Shown piece after piece: positions 1 through 12,262 of a stretch of DNA of 64,000 nt (position 1 is its first letter; every line of letters starts with the position of its first letter). A model generated the notes under the pieces. The model had not been told where the DNA came from and did not search any database. It saw only the letters and a list, made by a program, of their open reading frames with translations. This DNA comes from Pholiota molesta (taxonomy: Eukaryota > Basidiomycota > Agaricomycetes > Agaricales > Strophariaceae), in the NCBI GenBank assembly GCA_014925825.1, contig JACGCK010000053.1, positions 62,001-126,000 on the forward strand, in the 5' to 3' direction. Both the position numbers and the translations under genes were made by a program.

Positions 1-1339
1 CGAATGGCCAGCTGGTGAATGCGACATTACGAGAAGATGTGTTGATAGGGAAGTGGTAAACGTTGGCTAAGCCGTGCTCCATGGAAGAGAAAGGTGAATA
101 GGTGGCCACTACAGTAAAGGACGTTATTGGAGAGGAGGTATATATGGGTTCTGGAGATATGTGAACTTCTGCGCCTTGTCAATCGGGTCGGTCTGATAGT
201 CCACTATCGACGCGCCCCAATCTTCTGAAGGCGCGTCTTGACCCATGCCGTTGGTCACTGTGGTTGGAGAAAATATAATGCCAGGTAATTCGCGGATGTG
301 AACCTTGATCCGCTGCTGATATACGCCAGCAATAATAATAAATGACGAATACAATTTGAATCGCATCCGTGCCGAATCAAATGCCTATTCAAAAGTTAAT
401 ATAAGGGGTCCTACACTGGTTTGTAGAAACATACCCATAACAAAGGAGAATCTATCACAATAGTGGACTTGGTTTGAATATTAACCAGAAGGATACGATG
501 GCGTGTTGGCATATCTAGAAGACTGACAATTGCTGCTGCAATGATCGGTCCAGATATTTGCGAATAGTAGAAGATAGCGTCGCGTTCTATCGTCCAGGTA
601 TCTATTATATATGGCATACCAAGTGGATTTTCATTCGTTTGATGACCTTTGAGATTGATTTTGTATATGGTCAACTGGCTGATACCTGTGAGGTACTGCT
701 TTGATGACGTCATGGGCGCGCGCTTACCCTTTCGATTTATTCTTTGGGGATGCGCCGAGGACAGATATGATAGCAACGTCGCCGCCTTCTTCCTGAAATG
801 CGGCTTCGAATGTAAATGCATTATCTGGTTTAATGCGGATAACACACGAAGAAGGAACGATGCCAGAACTGTCAGGCGCGCCTAACCGCCATATGCAAAT
901 ATCGAGTAAAGCGCTGCGAAACGATGGGAAGTTACCAGCCAGCGAGCGCCCAGAGGCTGCATGTCGACGGCCATATTCGATGGCTCGATTTTGTCGATTC
1001 GCAGAATTCGAGAGGCCTGTCGCCTCCAGTTGACATCAAGCCTCAGGGCGCGTATAGTAACCTCTTTCGTCTCGGAAGCAGGAAGGCTGCACAACCGGCC
1101 ATCTCGAGAAGAAGATAAATCAAGGGGAAGACTATGATTGATATGATGCCAAACATAATCGGAGAAAGCGAAAGCGTGGAGAACACGACATGTCTGCGTG
1201 GTATATCGTCACCGACTGCGCAGTCGTGCGTGTATTTTGCAGTGCGCACCTGGATGACAGCAAGGAGGTCGTTCGGGTCGAGCCTTATGCAGATTTGAAT
1301 GAGGATGTCGTCTGGAAGGCCGACGAGCGACAAAGGCAT
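1..1339 (-). CDS. F-box protein with beta-propeller-like C-terminal part, truncated at the window edge
   Basis: The protein starts at 1339 with an F-box (LVGLPDDILIQICIRLDPND), the segment that docks substrate receptors onto Skp1 in SCF ubiquitin ligases. A first intron follows the residues LLAVIQ (acceptor near 1193). The second exon encodes CRVLHAF..DYVWHHI and later RWLVTSHR, IRIKPDNAFTFEAAF and IISVLGASPKNKS, a layout common in Agaricomycete F-box proteins where the tail resembles WD-type strands. Further exons lie at about 420-700 and 1-370, and the gene runs off the left edge. Reading breaks near 905: the frame ending IFAYGG-stop must shift by one base to continue as DICIWRLGAPD. Target unknown. 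The F-box call is firm; the propeller is an inference from strand-like repeats. Confidence 0.72.
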
Positions 1340-1470
1340 GTAGTGGAGGCAGTAGAAGAATCTGATAAGGATAGGACTACGGAAGTGACGTGATGGGTTA
1401 CAAACCCTCTGTGACCTCGTTCGCTACTTAAGGCGGCTGCTTTTGTACCTTAACGGTACCGTCTCACACC

Positions 1471-3988
1471 ATGAACCATCCACCTTCTCTAGCTGATATT
1501 CCACGGATTTCCTCTGCAATGTCAGAGCTCGACAACCTATCCGACTCCGACTGGCTCGATATCTCCAGCGGACGTGATTCCGACGACAACGACTCGCTCA
1601 GCGACCAGGATAGCGATCGCGACGAGATCAGTTCTCTGCCCCGCTCTCGTCGTTCTTCTATCAGCAACGAGGACTCTATGAGCAGCGACGTCGAAGCATG
1701 GGAAGGTTTTGTCTCTGACGCTGGCGAAGAGGCTGCTACTGGCATGTATCCCATGCCACTTCCTTCTCCCTTAGGGGCTGAACCGGTTGTACTAGGGTTA
1801 ATCCCAGGTACCATCGAGGCTGTAGATCCAGCCATCGCAGAGGAAGAACAGCGCGTCAGGGCAGCCCTCGATCAGAGCTTTGTCGGGACGTTGAGTTCCT
1901 CACGCTCCAGCACTGGCGCCGCCGCTACCGGCCATCCATCCAGCGCCCATACTTCCATCCGCGACCTCCGTTTGTCTTTCCCAGACCCTTTGACCAGCTC
2001 TCGAGATGAGTTGAATAGATCCTACGACACCGTTTCGTCCCCTACAGAAATTACTGTGAGTTCGTCGACCGACAGCGACGCCAATGTTCCGGAACTCGCC
2101 GCACCCATTGTGGTTGCTCCTCCGCTCGAGGATCCGGGCTTGTTCATTACACCCGCGGTCCAGTATCAGCGTCACGAGGCAGTGCATCATACTGAGGCCA
2201 AGAGAGCAGACACTCTCGAAATAGTCCTCTATGGCTCACCTTCCGAGATTAAGTGGAAATTCCTCCAGAATTTGATCGAGAAAGCCGCGATGACGTCGGG
2301 CCATGTTTTGATGGATGGCCTTCGGGAAAACGAACATATGCAGAGTCTTCGCTTGATCAAGCATTCCGGAGGCTTCACTCCATTTTTCAGCGCTATCCAC
2401 GCCGTTGATCGCACAACTGAAGCCGCTGTTAAAGCTGAAACCGTATGTATTATCGTGATCAATCTGATCTTTCTTTCATGAGGCTTTCTTTTCTTTTTAG
2501 GATGATGTTGATTCTGCCGAGAGTCGTTCTTTGGCTATCATTTACCTCCCGACTCCCAAACTCCCGACTTTGTCCTGGCATTCCAGTTATCTTCCTGTTC
2601 TTGTCCCTTCGATCACAGACCTCGACAATGAGGTGATGATCAAGCAGCGGAAGATGACTGGGACCTTTTGGGAGTTCCTGCAATAAGACTGTTAAATTAG
2701 GGTTCAGCAAGTCTCCTGTACTCGATGCCGATGAGCTTACCCGCATCGATTCTACGCATGTTTATGAAGTTCTTCGCAACATTGGCAACGACACTAAGAA
2801 GATAACGGCGTTTAAACCGCTCACGGAACACGTCAAGTCTATGAACGCCGTAACTTTGTTCGTTTCTTTCTGATCTTATCATATTTTGTATGCTCATTTC
2901 AATTTCTAGGTTTGCGTTGATGTCCATTATTATGGGTTTCGCGTTCAACACGTCGTTCCGATCTTCTACTCCAGCTCCGACGCCTACCGTCAATGGACCA
3001 CCATCCAACAATGCACATGGCTGGGGCTTCTTTGCTCCCAGCCTAATCGCTCTATCCTCACGCCATCTACTGCGCTGCAGAAGAGCGGTGTGAGTGGAAG
3101 CGGCCCATCTCTCAAAGACATGGCCCTCTCTGTCTTCAACCCAGGCAGTACCGCTTTGTCCATGACCGTCCCTGCGTCATCCAAGGGCCTCAGCCTCGCC
3201 AGTTCTTCATCCAATTCCGTCGCTGAAATGACGACCACCAGCCCTATCGCGAAATGTCAGGAATGCGTTAGCAAGGCTGGGCCTTCAACCGAGAAATCGA
3301 CCGATGTAGTCCTACGCTCGACTATCCCGACCTCCTTATCTGCAAGGCCCGCCGGCTCAGTCATCTCCTCCCTTTCTGGCTCGGCTTCCACTATCATCCT
3401 CGCCGGAGCCGATCGGGCCGCTGGCATCCCCAAGTCCACTGCAGCCACAGTCGCAGCGGCAGCGGCGAGCCTCAAGCTCAACTCGGTCACGGATGTTCTC
3501 GACGCCACGACCAAAGCCCTGGCGGAAGCTGTGGGCAGCGACCTCGCGGAGCTCGTCGAGGCCGCGGACGACCTCCTCGTGAACCTCCGCGAGCAGACGG
3601 ACAACGTCATCCGGCAGTCGAAGGGCAAGGCGCGGGCGTTTGGGGAGCAGATCCAGAACTTGAACGAGGAGATGGTGAGTCGGAACGAGCGCGCAAAGAA
3701 GCGCGCGCGGGAGTTGAAGAAGAAGGGCGAGGAGCTTGTGCGTGGGGCGCGGAAGGGGTTCTCGGAGCGGACGACCAAGGCGAAGAGGAGGGCGCGGGAA
3801 CTGAAGAAGACCGTTGTGGATGGGGGGACGGAGGCGTGGAAGACGTATGAGAAGACCCAAGGACGTGGGAGGCGGTGCTTTCGGACAAGAAACCTAGGTG
3901 GGAGGACGAGGGCCGGCCAGAGTTGTCAGCAGACGGGAAAAATTCGAAGCTCCTTGGGCTCGGGCTCGCAGGACTGAGAGGAAGATGA
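1471..3988 (+). CDS. Uncharacterised basidiomycete protein: acidic Ser-rich N-terminus, conserved middle, charged coiled coil
   Basis: I do not recognise a named family. The first exon (start 1471, donor near 2442) is rich in Ser/Asp and begins MNHPPSLADIPRISSAMSEL. A conserved middle part includes LEIVLYGSPSEIKWKFL, LAIIYLPTPKLPTL and, after an intron ending about 2910, CVDVHYYGFRVQHVVPIFY and TWLGLLCSQPNRSIL. The C-terminal third (about 3450-3850) is Ala/Lys/Arg/Glu-rich with long coiled-coil potential (NLNEEMVSRNERAKKRAREL). Three single-base frame breaks are needed for a continuous product: near 2632, near 2683 and near 3856. As written, the last open frame ends at 3977; after the last shift it ends at 3988. 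Intracellular localisation is likely because no signal peptide is visible. Confidence 0.6.
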
Positions 3989-5099
3989 AGAAGGATGGGA
4001 AGAATACTTGCGTTTAATCCCCTGCATTCTTGGCCCTTCGTTCTTTTTGTGACACATTGTCGCTATCCCATGATATGTATATAAGCCTTAACTCATCATG
4101 TATGTATGTAAATAACAGATATATAAAGGACATTGTGAATTGTGAAAGCAGTTGTGCTAGCTACAGTCGGGTATCGACAGGTATCGACATGATGGAAGCA
4201 AATTTGATTCCGTGATTGACGCCCGTCGGAAACGGTTTGCATTTTGTGTGGCGCACCCAATCAGCACCCAACTTGAACTCACACTCACACCTGTCCGTTC
4301 TGAATCAATCATTGAATACGGATTTATCACAGAGTAATATCCATTATGACATCGCTTTCTCCTCAGTCAATCGGGCATGTCTAATTCCGGACTGTTGTGC
4401 CCATTTTACTGTGCCCATGCATAAAAGGGGTGATCACTTGAACATGTGGTAACTTGTAAGTCGGGGAATGACAAACTCTGCAGAATATATGTACTTATAG
4501 AGAGCTACATATGCAAACTGTAATTACTGCAAGGGTACTATTTTTCTGATGCACTTACTTAGTATGATGACTGCTGTGTTATTGAAGCATGAAGACTTGA
4601 TTAAATAATTGATAATCTATTGTCAGCAGAATTCGCTGCTCAGTCATCCGGATACATTTCAGCACATAAATACTATATCTTACATCAGAAAAAGGATAGA
4701 GGGAAAGAAATTACCGCAGAAGATGATTATTTGAACGCTTAAGAGATAACGGTTATGATGATTTGACTTCGAAATTAGCCGATCCAACCGAGGCTTGTCT
4801 TTCTCAACACCTTCGACGCTAACTTTCACCGAATAAACGAGCCTCCGGTTAAAGAGCTCATGTGTCTCTATCGCCTATGGAACAATATCAATATAATTAT
4901 TATGGATCCTGTCAGACGGCGTACGCGGTCAGAAACACAAGGAAGTCATGAAGCTGAATAGTTTTCAGCTTCCCCCCTTCCTTCCGCAGTGCTGAAACTT
5001 AATCTCCAATAGAATAGAACTTCAAGTTCATTCTGAGGACAAACCCCGTACAATCCCATCGAATATCACGTCCGGGTCCGGCTTTATTAATGATTTCGG

Positions 5100-5120
5100 C
5101 GGTGTCACTAAAGGACACCG
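5100..5120. repeat. Short perfect inverted repeat (7-bp arms, 7-base loop)
   Basis: Arms cggtgtc (5100-5106) and gacaccg (5114-5120) flank actaaag. It sits about 80 bases before the TATA box of the 41-codon ORF. It could be a protein-binding palindrome or chance. Confidence 0.2.
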
Positions 5121-5243
5121 GTCGGGACGACATGATATATAACATACGCCTGTATGTATGTAAACGCCCTCTCCGAATCCTCCTGACCGAGAAGGACTAT
5201 AAAATACTTCAAATAGATGCGCGCTCTAAGGTCTCACTGCGAC

Positions 5244-5369
5244 ATGGTTAACAAATTTGATGGTTTTTACAGAAGCTTGCTGCTGATATGTTCTATCTTA
5301 GTGGTCCCTGGCGCCCGCACCCGCGCTCCGTGCCCCGCGCGGGTGCAGCATCGGCAAGTGGTATTTTAA
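5244..5369 (+). CDS. Possible small secreted protein of 41 residues
   Basis: The ORF starts MVNKFDGFYRSLLLICSILV and has a hydrophobic stretch ending VVPGA, which looks like a signal peptide with a signal-peptidase site after Ala, followed by a short Arg/Pro-rich remainder with one Cys. A TATAAAA lies 40 bases before the ATG. Nothing identifies a function and the ORF could be chance. Confidence 0.2.
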   Translation: MVNKFDGFYRSLLLICSILVVPGARTRAPCPARVQHRQVVF

Positions 5370-7032
5370 TGCACGCCGCAAGGCTCGCAAACCGCAAATG
5401 TTCAAAGCCCTGTTCCCTTGTTTAGCAGTTCCATGAGCCGCTTCAGAGCCGCCTCAATTGCGCTCGATATCGCCTTGACCAGATACACCGAAGAGAAAGG
5501 CCGGAGCACATGGTGATGCCCACCATACCACGGCGTATGACACGGTGCTGTTAAGGACTTTCAGAATTCAGGCTGATCCAGTAGGATTATCCCAGTCCGA
5601 GTAATCTACATACTCTTATCTATCGCAATAGCATCAGCGCAGGCTGAAGAGTCCGCAGATAATCTGAATAAGTCGCCCGAGATAGCAGAAAGATAAGCGT
5701 ATGTATGGACCCCTAGCTACATCCCCCGGCCGGGGGGACCTGAGTAAGGAACGCCCACGCAGGCTCACAGCACTTACAGAGCCAATTCTAAATGGGAAGC
5801 AAGAAGGTACTAGGCACATCGCGCACACGAACCAGGACGCTTCTGCGCATACGCAGTCGAACTCCGCATCGAAAGACTAAATACTGACTTGGAGTGCGTC
5901 AACTCAACTGCGTCGGGCGCCAGGGCGTTGGTGAGAGACCTCGGGCAGATATTAAAATCTTTTATTGCAATCGCACTTTCACCCTCACGGTAATGCCATT
6001 CTCAACGAGACGCAGTCCCTCCCAGATACGCAATGAAACACCCACGACGGATTAATTATACCTACCCCAGGCCTCACATGGACAGCTCACGACGCAAGGT
6101 ACTCACGATTCCAAGTCAGCCCTTACAAGATCCAGACTCACAAATCCACTCGCGTCATCCCCTCCCAGCGGATGAATAACCGACGCACCCACTTCGTAAT
6201 ATTACCCAGAAAACCCGTCCCAATAAAGGCCTGCCCACGCACCCAAAATGCACCCAATGCAAAAGTCCATCGAGTTGACTCGGACCAAAAAAAACATCAT
6301 GATAAATCACATACAATACACCAATCCCCCGTTAGTCAGCGTCCACGTTTGGCCCACGTTTTCGTCCGTTTATCGTCCAGGCTGAGGGAAATGTCGCCCG
6401 GGATCCGTGTCTGCGCGTATCAAGTGTGTGTAAAAAAAGGCAAACGGGATTACGGAAAGCCAGCACGCGCGCACCTCATCCATCGCGAAATAGACATCAT
6501 CAATGGATTATTGAGCATCTGTGCTGCATGCACATATATGCTGGGCCAGCGACAAGACTGCGTGCGAGCCCTTCATATGGGGCTACGCAGAGATCGGGCG
6601 TGTCGGGGTAGGTGAAACTTGGGTGGAGGGTGCGCCCGCCGATGATTGCTGCACGGAACAAGTGTTGGTGGCGGACGTTGCGGTTCATTGGTGGGTGTGT
6701 GCACCGAAAAAGTTGAACTGCACCAGCCCAGAAAGGGGAATGCCATAAAATGCCAAAGGGCAACTAGTTAAAATTACAAGGATATACAGCAACATAGACA
6801 CAGAAAGAGAAAAAGAAAATCGGTGGGGTGACGCGCTGAATAGGAAAAAATACGTCCCAAGGACAAACCTGAAAAGAAACGATGCGGATGAAGGAAGACA
6901 ATAATTTTTGTAGGAAAGAAGGCGGAAATGACAGGATGCGACAGACACAGACAAAGGCGACAGAAATATTGGAGGGGAAACAACGGTGATGCAAAAAGTA
7001 GTGTAGATCGTACTAAATAACTGATAATACAT

Positions 7033-8175
7033 TCACCTGGGACGAAGGAGGACAAATGGGCGGCGGGAGCGTCCAAGCCAGGGAATATCAGGCAGTGGCA
7101 TGAACAACACCCTAAACGACGAGCACAGAATCCGCGACCGGGCCCGAGAACGGAGAGGGGCATTATGCACGCCCGCGTGCGCGAGTTTCTTGAAAATCTA
7201 TTTACCCAGGTGGCAACAGAGGGTCAGCCGCGCAGAAAACGAGGAAAGGCGAACGCACCTGAATGAAGACGTCGGCGGACTGCACGCCACTGACCGCCCA
7301 CTTGCCGTCGATGATCGTCATCGGGACGCCGGTGATTCCACGCGAGCGCGCGTCGTCGCACAGAGTGTTGACTTCCTTCTCCAACTCGTCTGATTCCAGA
7401 AAGCGATGGCCTGTATATAAATAATATTTTAACATCGCACAAGAAGCAAGCCATCGCGATGATGAGTGGTGATGATGTGTGTGAGCCGTGGTCCCACGTC
7501 AAGACAGGGGATCAAGAACGCACCTCAGCCTTGGACATCGTGCCCGCACTTTCAGCGAGCTCGGCGAGAACATTGATGTCGGCGATATCCTTCTCATCCT
7601 CCATGTGCGCCTTGAAGACTGCGCAGAGCAGGGGGACCTGGAGCTTCTGTCCCCGACCTTGTACGCCTTTTGCACGAGGCGGTGTGCGCGGGTCGTCTGG
7701 CTCATAACGCCGCGCAAGGAGCTGTCAAAAACATAAATATCGTGTGAGCGTGCCATATGCAAGAAAAAAAAAAAGTGCCGCTCCAAAAGCGAACGGCGAG
7801 AAAAGGAAGATGTGGAAACGCACATGGGACACCCTTTTCCTCGCCCCACTTGGAAATGGCTGTCTGGAACTTGGTAAAGCGCTCTTTTCCGATGTGTTTT
7901 GTCATAAAATCGGGGCGTTCGACCTTGGGTGCGTCGTTCGGGAGGATGTATCATTAATGAGGCGGAACGGGAAATGCTCAAGCTCGAAGCTGAGTGGGAG
8001 GTGCAGCGTGTCCTGGGAGTAAGCGATAGCCTCGAGGAGCTCGTGCTGGCCGATGCAGCAGTTGACGCACGCCTAGACGGAGATGGGGGGATCAGCAGCG
8101 CGCGGGGAAACCTTGGGAAGGCAGACGGCTCACGAAGTCGGTGACGACGGTCAGCTTGACCACACGGGAGGACAT
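7033..8175 (-). CDS. DsbA/FrnE-like thioredoxin-fold oxidoreductase (2-hydroxychromene-2-carboxylate isomerase type)
   Basis: Five exons read as about 8175-8134, 8072-7824, 7721-7524, 7410-7259 and 7197-7033. The N-terminus MSSRVVKLTVVTDF is followed across the first intron by ACVNCCIGQHELLEA, keeping a CxxC (CVNC) at the position expected for a DsbA-family active site. LVQKAYKVG, DIADINVLAELAE and the cis-Pro loop GITGVPMTIIDGKWAVSG match the FrnE/DSBA group. These proteins are soluble oxidoreductases or isomerases; the substrate is unknown. Two single-base frame breaks are apparent: near 7945 (between LINDTS and the frame reading LPNDAPKVERPDF) and in the CCCC run at 7651-7654 (between KVG and GQKLQVPLLC). 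No signal peptide is seen, so it is probably cytosolic. Confidence 0.78.
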
Positions 8176-9506
8176 CGGAGCAGGGGTGTTGTGGATGGTG
8201 GCAGCAGATGGGATGAAGAGCAGGTTATGAGAGAGATTTAACGGAGAGGAGGAACATGGAGATGGGATGACTGAGCCAGACCTCCGCTATATCCAGGCGC
8301 CTTTACCAATATTGTCACGGTCACGCTGACAAATGCCCTCTTCCGCCCATTACAAAACCCCTTCCCTTCCCTCCATCCCCGTCCCCTCCGATCATCCCTA
8401 GTCGGCAGCCACAGAAATTCACTGACCGAGCACCATTCCCTGTCCGATGCAGCACTCGCCTGTGCACCCGGGGGAGCATCCCCGTCGGCCATCGGCTCAA
8501 ACTGGACCGTCCGACCGTGTTACTGTGTGACGTGCTGCCATAAGCCCGGGCTGCGTCTAAATTCAGCTGGCTGTCACTGGCGGCTGTAGATTCGTCCACT
8601 TCCTTCACGCCTTCCCTGTCGCGCAGACTACCTTCATACCCACCCAACTGTGTTGCCATCTTTGTTCATCGTTCTCACACAATTCTTATTCCATCAGTGC
8701 ATCCACAGTTTCCACCTGATCGTTGATGTCCAACCCGTCTGAAGACGCCATCCACACTTCCCACTGAATAGGACATTGAAAGCTTGCGATGATGACTAAT
8801 CCATTAATGATATCTATTCCGGGGTATGCAGTGCAAGAAGTCCAAGAGATTCCCCATCCGCACCGCCCAATGGCCGACCGAAGATTGCAAAGCGTCCAAG
8901 CCCAACAGGAAATTACCACTCCGCGAAGAACAGAGTACGTATTCAGAGTACGTCACTCCACTCGGGTGCTGGTGAAGTGTTGGCGATCCTATAGTCGTCA
9001 ATGTGCATAGTGAATAGATAGATTGTGTTGATTTCGGGTGATTCAATCGCGTCAAAAACCATTTCAATAGAGCAGTCGTGGCCCTTGGTCGTATTGTGCG
9101 GAGGGATGGGTATATTCTGCAATAGGTATCACATAGCCAACGGGCAATAAACTCCTTGCTAAAAAAAACTTGGCCAGATGGCCGGGCCTGGAGAGAGCGA
9201 AGGGGGAATATCGGATCTGCTGTGAAAACCCCTCTTGGCCCGATTCTAACCAAGTGTATGCAGATGAGTAAGTGTATGTCAGAAGTCGAGCGCTCCAGGC
9301 CGAAGGGACTTAGAAAGACAAGAAACAACGACGACGGATTCCGGAAGCGAACTTCGGCTTTGACATCCAACGGACCTCGGGTTGGGAATCGTATTCGAAA
9401 ATAGAGATTGGCGGAGTATCTGCGCGCAAGCGCTTGCGTGCGTGCATCAGCCGGGCGCGTGCGTCAACCGCACGGCGCGAATCGCACACATTGCGCCATC
9501 CACCCT
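8176..9506. other. Intergenic interval, no supported gene
   Basis: About 1.3 kb between the DsbA-like gene and the second F-box gene. It has pyrimidine-rich tracts on the plus strand around 8335-8400, typical of fungal promoter regions, and several short ORFs without recognisable content. It should contain the promoter of the DsbA-like gene and the 3' end of the F-box gene. Confidence 0.35.
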
Positions 9507-11133
9507 TCACTCGAGCAAATCATGCGCATCCACATACCCCAGCCCCTGCGGCCACGCCTCGGGGAGATCGCGGTGCTCCACCACAACGCACTCCTCGAGC
9601 CAAGTAAGCCGGTGCTTCGAACGCAGCACCGTCCTACTCCTGCGGTCGAGGCATACCTTCGCCAGGCCTTGCGGCGGGCCGGAGCGTGCGGCGGCAGCAG
9701 AGGCGCTCTTGTATTCCCCACCCACACTGTCCGCGGTATCCACCTCGTCCATATCCTTATTGTGCAAGCGGGATACGAGGTAGCAGAAGTGGCTCACGTC
9801 CATATTCTGCAGTTCGCGGAGCACGAGAGTGTGAAGCTTCGGCCACGGGCGGGGTGCTGCTGCCCTTTTCCTCCTACCCTCCACACCCAGCATTAATATC
9901 CTCCCCCCTCCCGTCCTCGTCCTCCTCCCCCTCCTCGCTCCCGGGCACCTCTTCCGGGAGCAGCATCTCCCACATGTCTGGCAGGCTCTCGTCCACGCTA
10001 AAGCACTCCACCCCCGGCAGCGCGCGGAACAGCCCCATGATGTCCACCTCGTCCAGCGCACACCCCTCCAGCGCGAGCGCGCGCACGGACGGCAGCACGC
10101 CGCAGTCGAACGTGTCGACGCCCTGCAGCGCGAGCGCGCGCAGCCCCGGCACGTCGACGAGCCCGAGGAAGCGCGCCGCGGGCGAGCACGGCCCGCGGAT
10201 GCGCAGCTGGCGCAGCGCGGGGAGCGGCAGCGGCGGCGCGTGCGCGAGCGGGTCCGCGGGAGGTGCATCACCAGCTGGTTCAGCGAGAGGTGCGCGAGGC
10301 GCGGCGCGGCGCCGAGCACCGCGCGCAGCTGCTCCGGCGTGATGTAGTGCCGCGTCCAGCCGTCGAGGTGCAGCGTGGTGACGGTGGACAGGGGCGGGTG
10401 CAGCGTGCCCAGCGCGTACCCCGCGAGGCGCACGAAGGACAGCAGGGGGGCGTGGGCGGCGTTTCGAGGACCGTCGGCTGGACCGTGGGGTAGGGTCTCC
10501 TCGGGGAGAAGACCCGTCAGAGTTCTGTGGCCGCCCCACGCTGAGGGACAAGTGCTCCAGCATCGGCGCGTGCACGTCCAACAACAGCCTATTGAACGCC
10601 GACACGTTCTCGTGGTTCGTCGCCACCGACAGCCGGCGCCACCGCAGCGCATGCCGACTGAGCATATCGAAATACGGCTCAGCGAGGCTCATGAACACAA
10701 ATTCGAGTGTGACGTCGATGAAGCACGCCCCCGAGCGGGCAAGGTGCGCCGCAAGCTGTGCCTGCATACGGCCCTGCGCATGGTTCTCGATACGGATGTG
10801 CAGGTCGATCGTGTTCCAGAGGAGTGGGGTGGCGATGACCACGGCGCGCCAGCGGTGCGAGACGTGCGAGGCGGTCACCTGGAAAGGCACGGTGGGCTTC
10901 TTGCGCGGATGCGGCGAGAGGGAGGCTCGCTGGCAGATAAGCAGGATGTCGGTGAGGAGCTCGTTGGGCAGGCGGTAGATGAAGCTGTCGGCGTTGAGCA
11001 TACGTGCGTACTTCGCGGTTTGAGTGGCCAGTTCGTGCTCGATGGTGGACATTTCCTGGAGTAGGTCTTCTTTTCGCTGCGTCAAAGAGCCGATGGATGC
11101 TAGGAGAGCATGGCGATCGTCGATGTCGTCCAT
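9507..11133 (-). CDS. F-box protein (Agaricomycete type with N-terminal coiled coil)
   Basis: The start at 11133 gives MDDIDDRHALLASIGSLTQR, a short coiled coil, then IYRLPNELLTDILLICQRAS and VSHRWRAVVIATPLLWNTID, the F-box of the large Agaricomycete family. Leucine-rich segments follow (LEHLSLSVGRP, LRALALQGVDTF, LALEGCALDEVDIMGL). Three frame breaks are apparent. Near 10530 the family-like sequence moves to another frame (HLDGWTRHYITPEQLRAVL); near 10262 it returns (LPLPALRQLRIRG); near 9905 it moves again into LHTLVLRELQNMDVSHFCYL and ends at 9507. Because the stretch is GC-rich, the wrong frame stays open as a Pro/Arg/Ala-rich run. The probable role is an SCF substrate receptor; the substrate is unknown. 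Confidence 0.72.
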
Positions 11134-12262
11134 AGTTGAAAATAGCTACCGAAGGGCAACCAACAAGCAGTCGTGATCTAGATAGAGGACTGGGAGCCAC
11201 TGAATATGGGAGGGCTGGATGTTGGTGAGTAATAAAGCTAAAGGCTCTACTCGCCACATCATGGTGGGGTCACTCAAGAGCACTGTTCTAGACTATTCTT
11301 AGGCTTTGGTTGCAAGAACCCATCACATGGATACACGAAATTTTATAATCTCTGACGGGACCAAGACGGGACCTGCTTTGAAGTTCGTTCAACCATGGTT
11401 CCCCAACCAGCCAGAACCATTGTGAGTGGCAAGACGAGTGACAAGACAGCTTTCAAGAAAATTTCTTCACAAGATAGATCGAGGCCAGTAAATGCATTGG
11501 CAAAGAACTATTACAACAAGAATTCAAGTAGAAAAAAAGAGTATCCATCAGACAGACGCTCGTCTCGCTGGAAGATACGCACTGCGTACACAAAGTGCAC
11601 CGCGCGCATCCTCCAAACGTCACCGAGACCCCAACCGCTCGCGCAGGAGGCCATGTTCTCTGTCAAACGAGAGAGCGCGGATGTCATCGAGTGGATATAA
11701 AGAATGCGGCATTTGTAAAAATGCGAGACTCGGTCAGTTTCTGTAAACAGATCCTGATTGAGTATGTTCTAAAGAAACAACGATGGGTGTGGGCAGGTTT
11801 ATATACCAGGATGGGTGGTCTGTGCGCGGGTTGCACGGGTGCACGTGTTAGCTCACGTGGACACGGCATTCCGTTCCGGGACCGAAGCTCGCAGGGCTCA
11901 GCTGGCGATCTCCTCCCATGAGTCCCACGCATGTACCCACACCAGCCCACACCACCATCTGTAGGCTACGAAGAGAATAAATTAATGTGCATACTTATCA
12001 CAGCGATTAGCGATTGCATTGAGCGCGTATACTACATGCAAGGAGCGTGATCATTAAAATTTGTTTTTCATTTGCTGCCGCCTCCCAAGAAAGCTATCGA
12101 TTTCACTGGGAAGCCATTATATTCATCCGGGACAGATTGAGGATAATAGTGAAAACCAAGGTATCTAATATTTGCTATTATCAGTTATGCAAATGAAAAG
12201 AAGAAAGAAGGTCTACTGTCTATACTCTAGGAGAAAAAGCTCTAAGTAATATGTTCTAACGT
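11134..12262. other. Intergenic interval, no supported gene
   Basis: The left part should hold the promoter of the F-box gene. A TATA-like sequence (ggtttatatacc) lies near 11797-11808 without a supported plus-strand gene after it. ORFs here have no recognisable protein features. Confidence 0.35.

Larger units (their letters stand above)
4021..7032. other. Long gene-poor interval
   Basis: No convincing multi-exon gene on either strand over about 3 kb. AT-rich in the left half, with a TATAAAA at 5198-5204 ahead of a 41-codon ORF (listed separately), a short perfect hairpin at 5100-5120 and a GC-rich patch at 5305-5350. The longer ORFs here have no recognisable composition or motifs. The right end (6760-7032) is purine-rich on this strand and probably holds the 3' UTR of the minus-strand DsbA-like gene. 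Confidence 0.4.

Noticed and set aside
6172..6615. 147-codon ORF in the gene-poor interval
   Set aside because: Irregular composition, no introns or motifs, and it lies in DNA without coding bias; likely chance.
8789..9010. 73-codon ORF with CKKSKR-like residues in an adjacent frame, considered as part of a zinc-cluster factor
   Set aside because: Too few cysteines, no Zn2Cys6 spacing, no continuation in other exons.
9686..11064. Long plus-strand ORFs (218 and 229 codons) opposite the F-box gene
   Set aside because: GC-rich antisense shadows of the minus-strand F-box coding sequence.
11395..11921. Overlapping plus-strand ORFs beyond the F-box start
   Set aside because: Low-complexity Arg/Lys/Ser translation without homologous features; treated as promoter or intergenic DNA.
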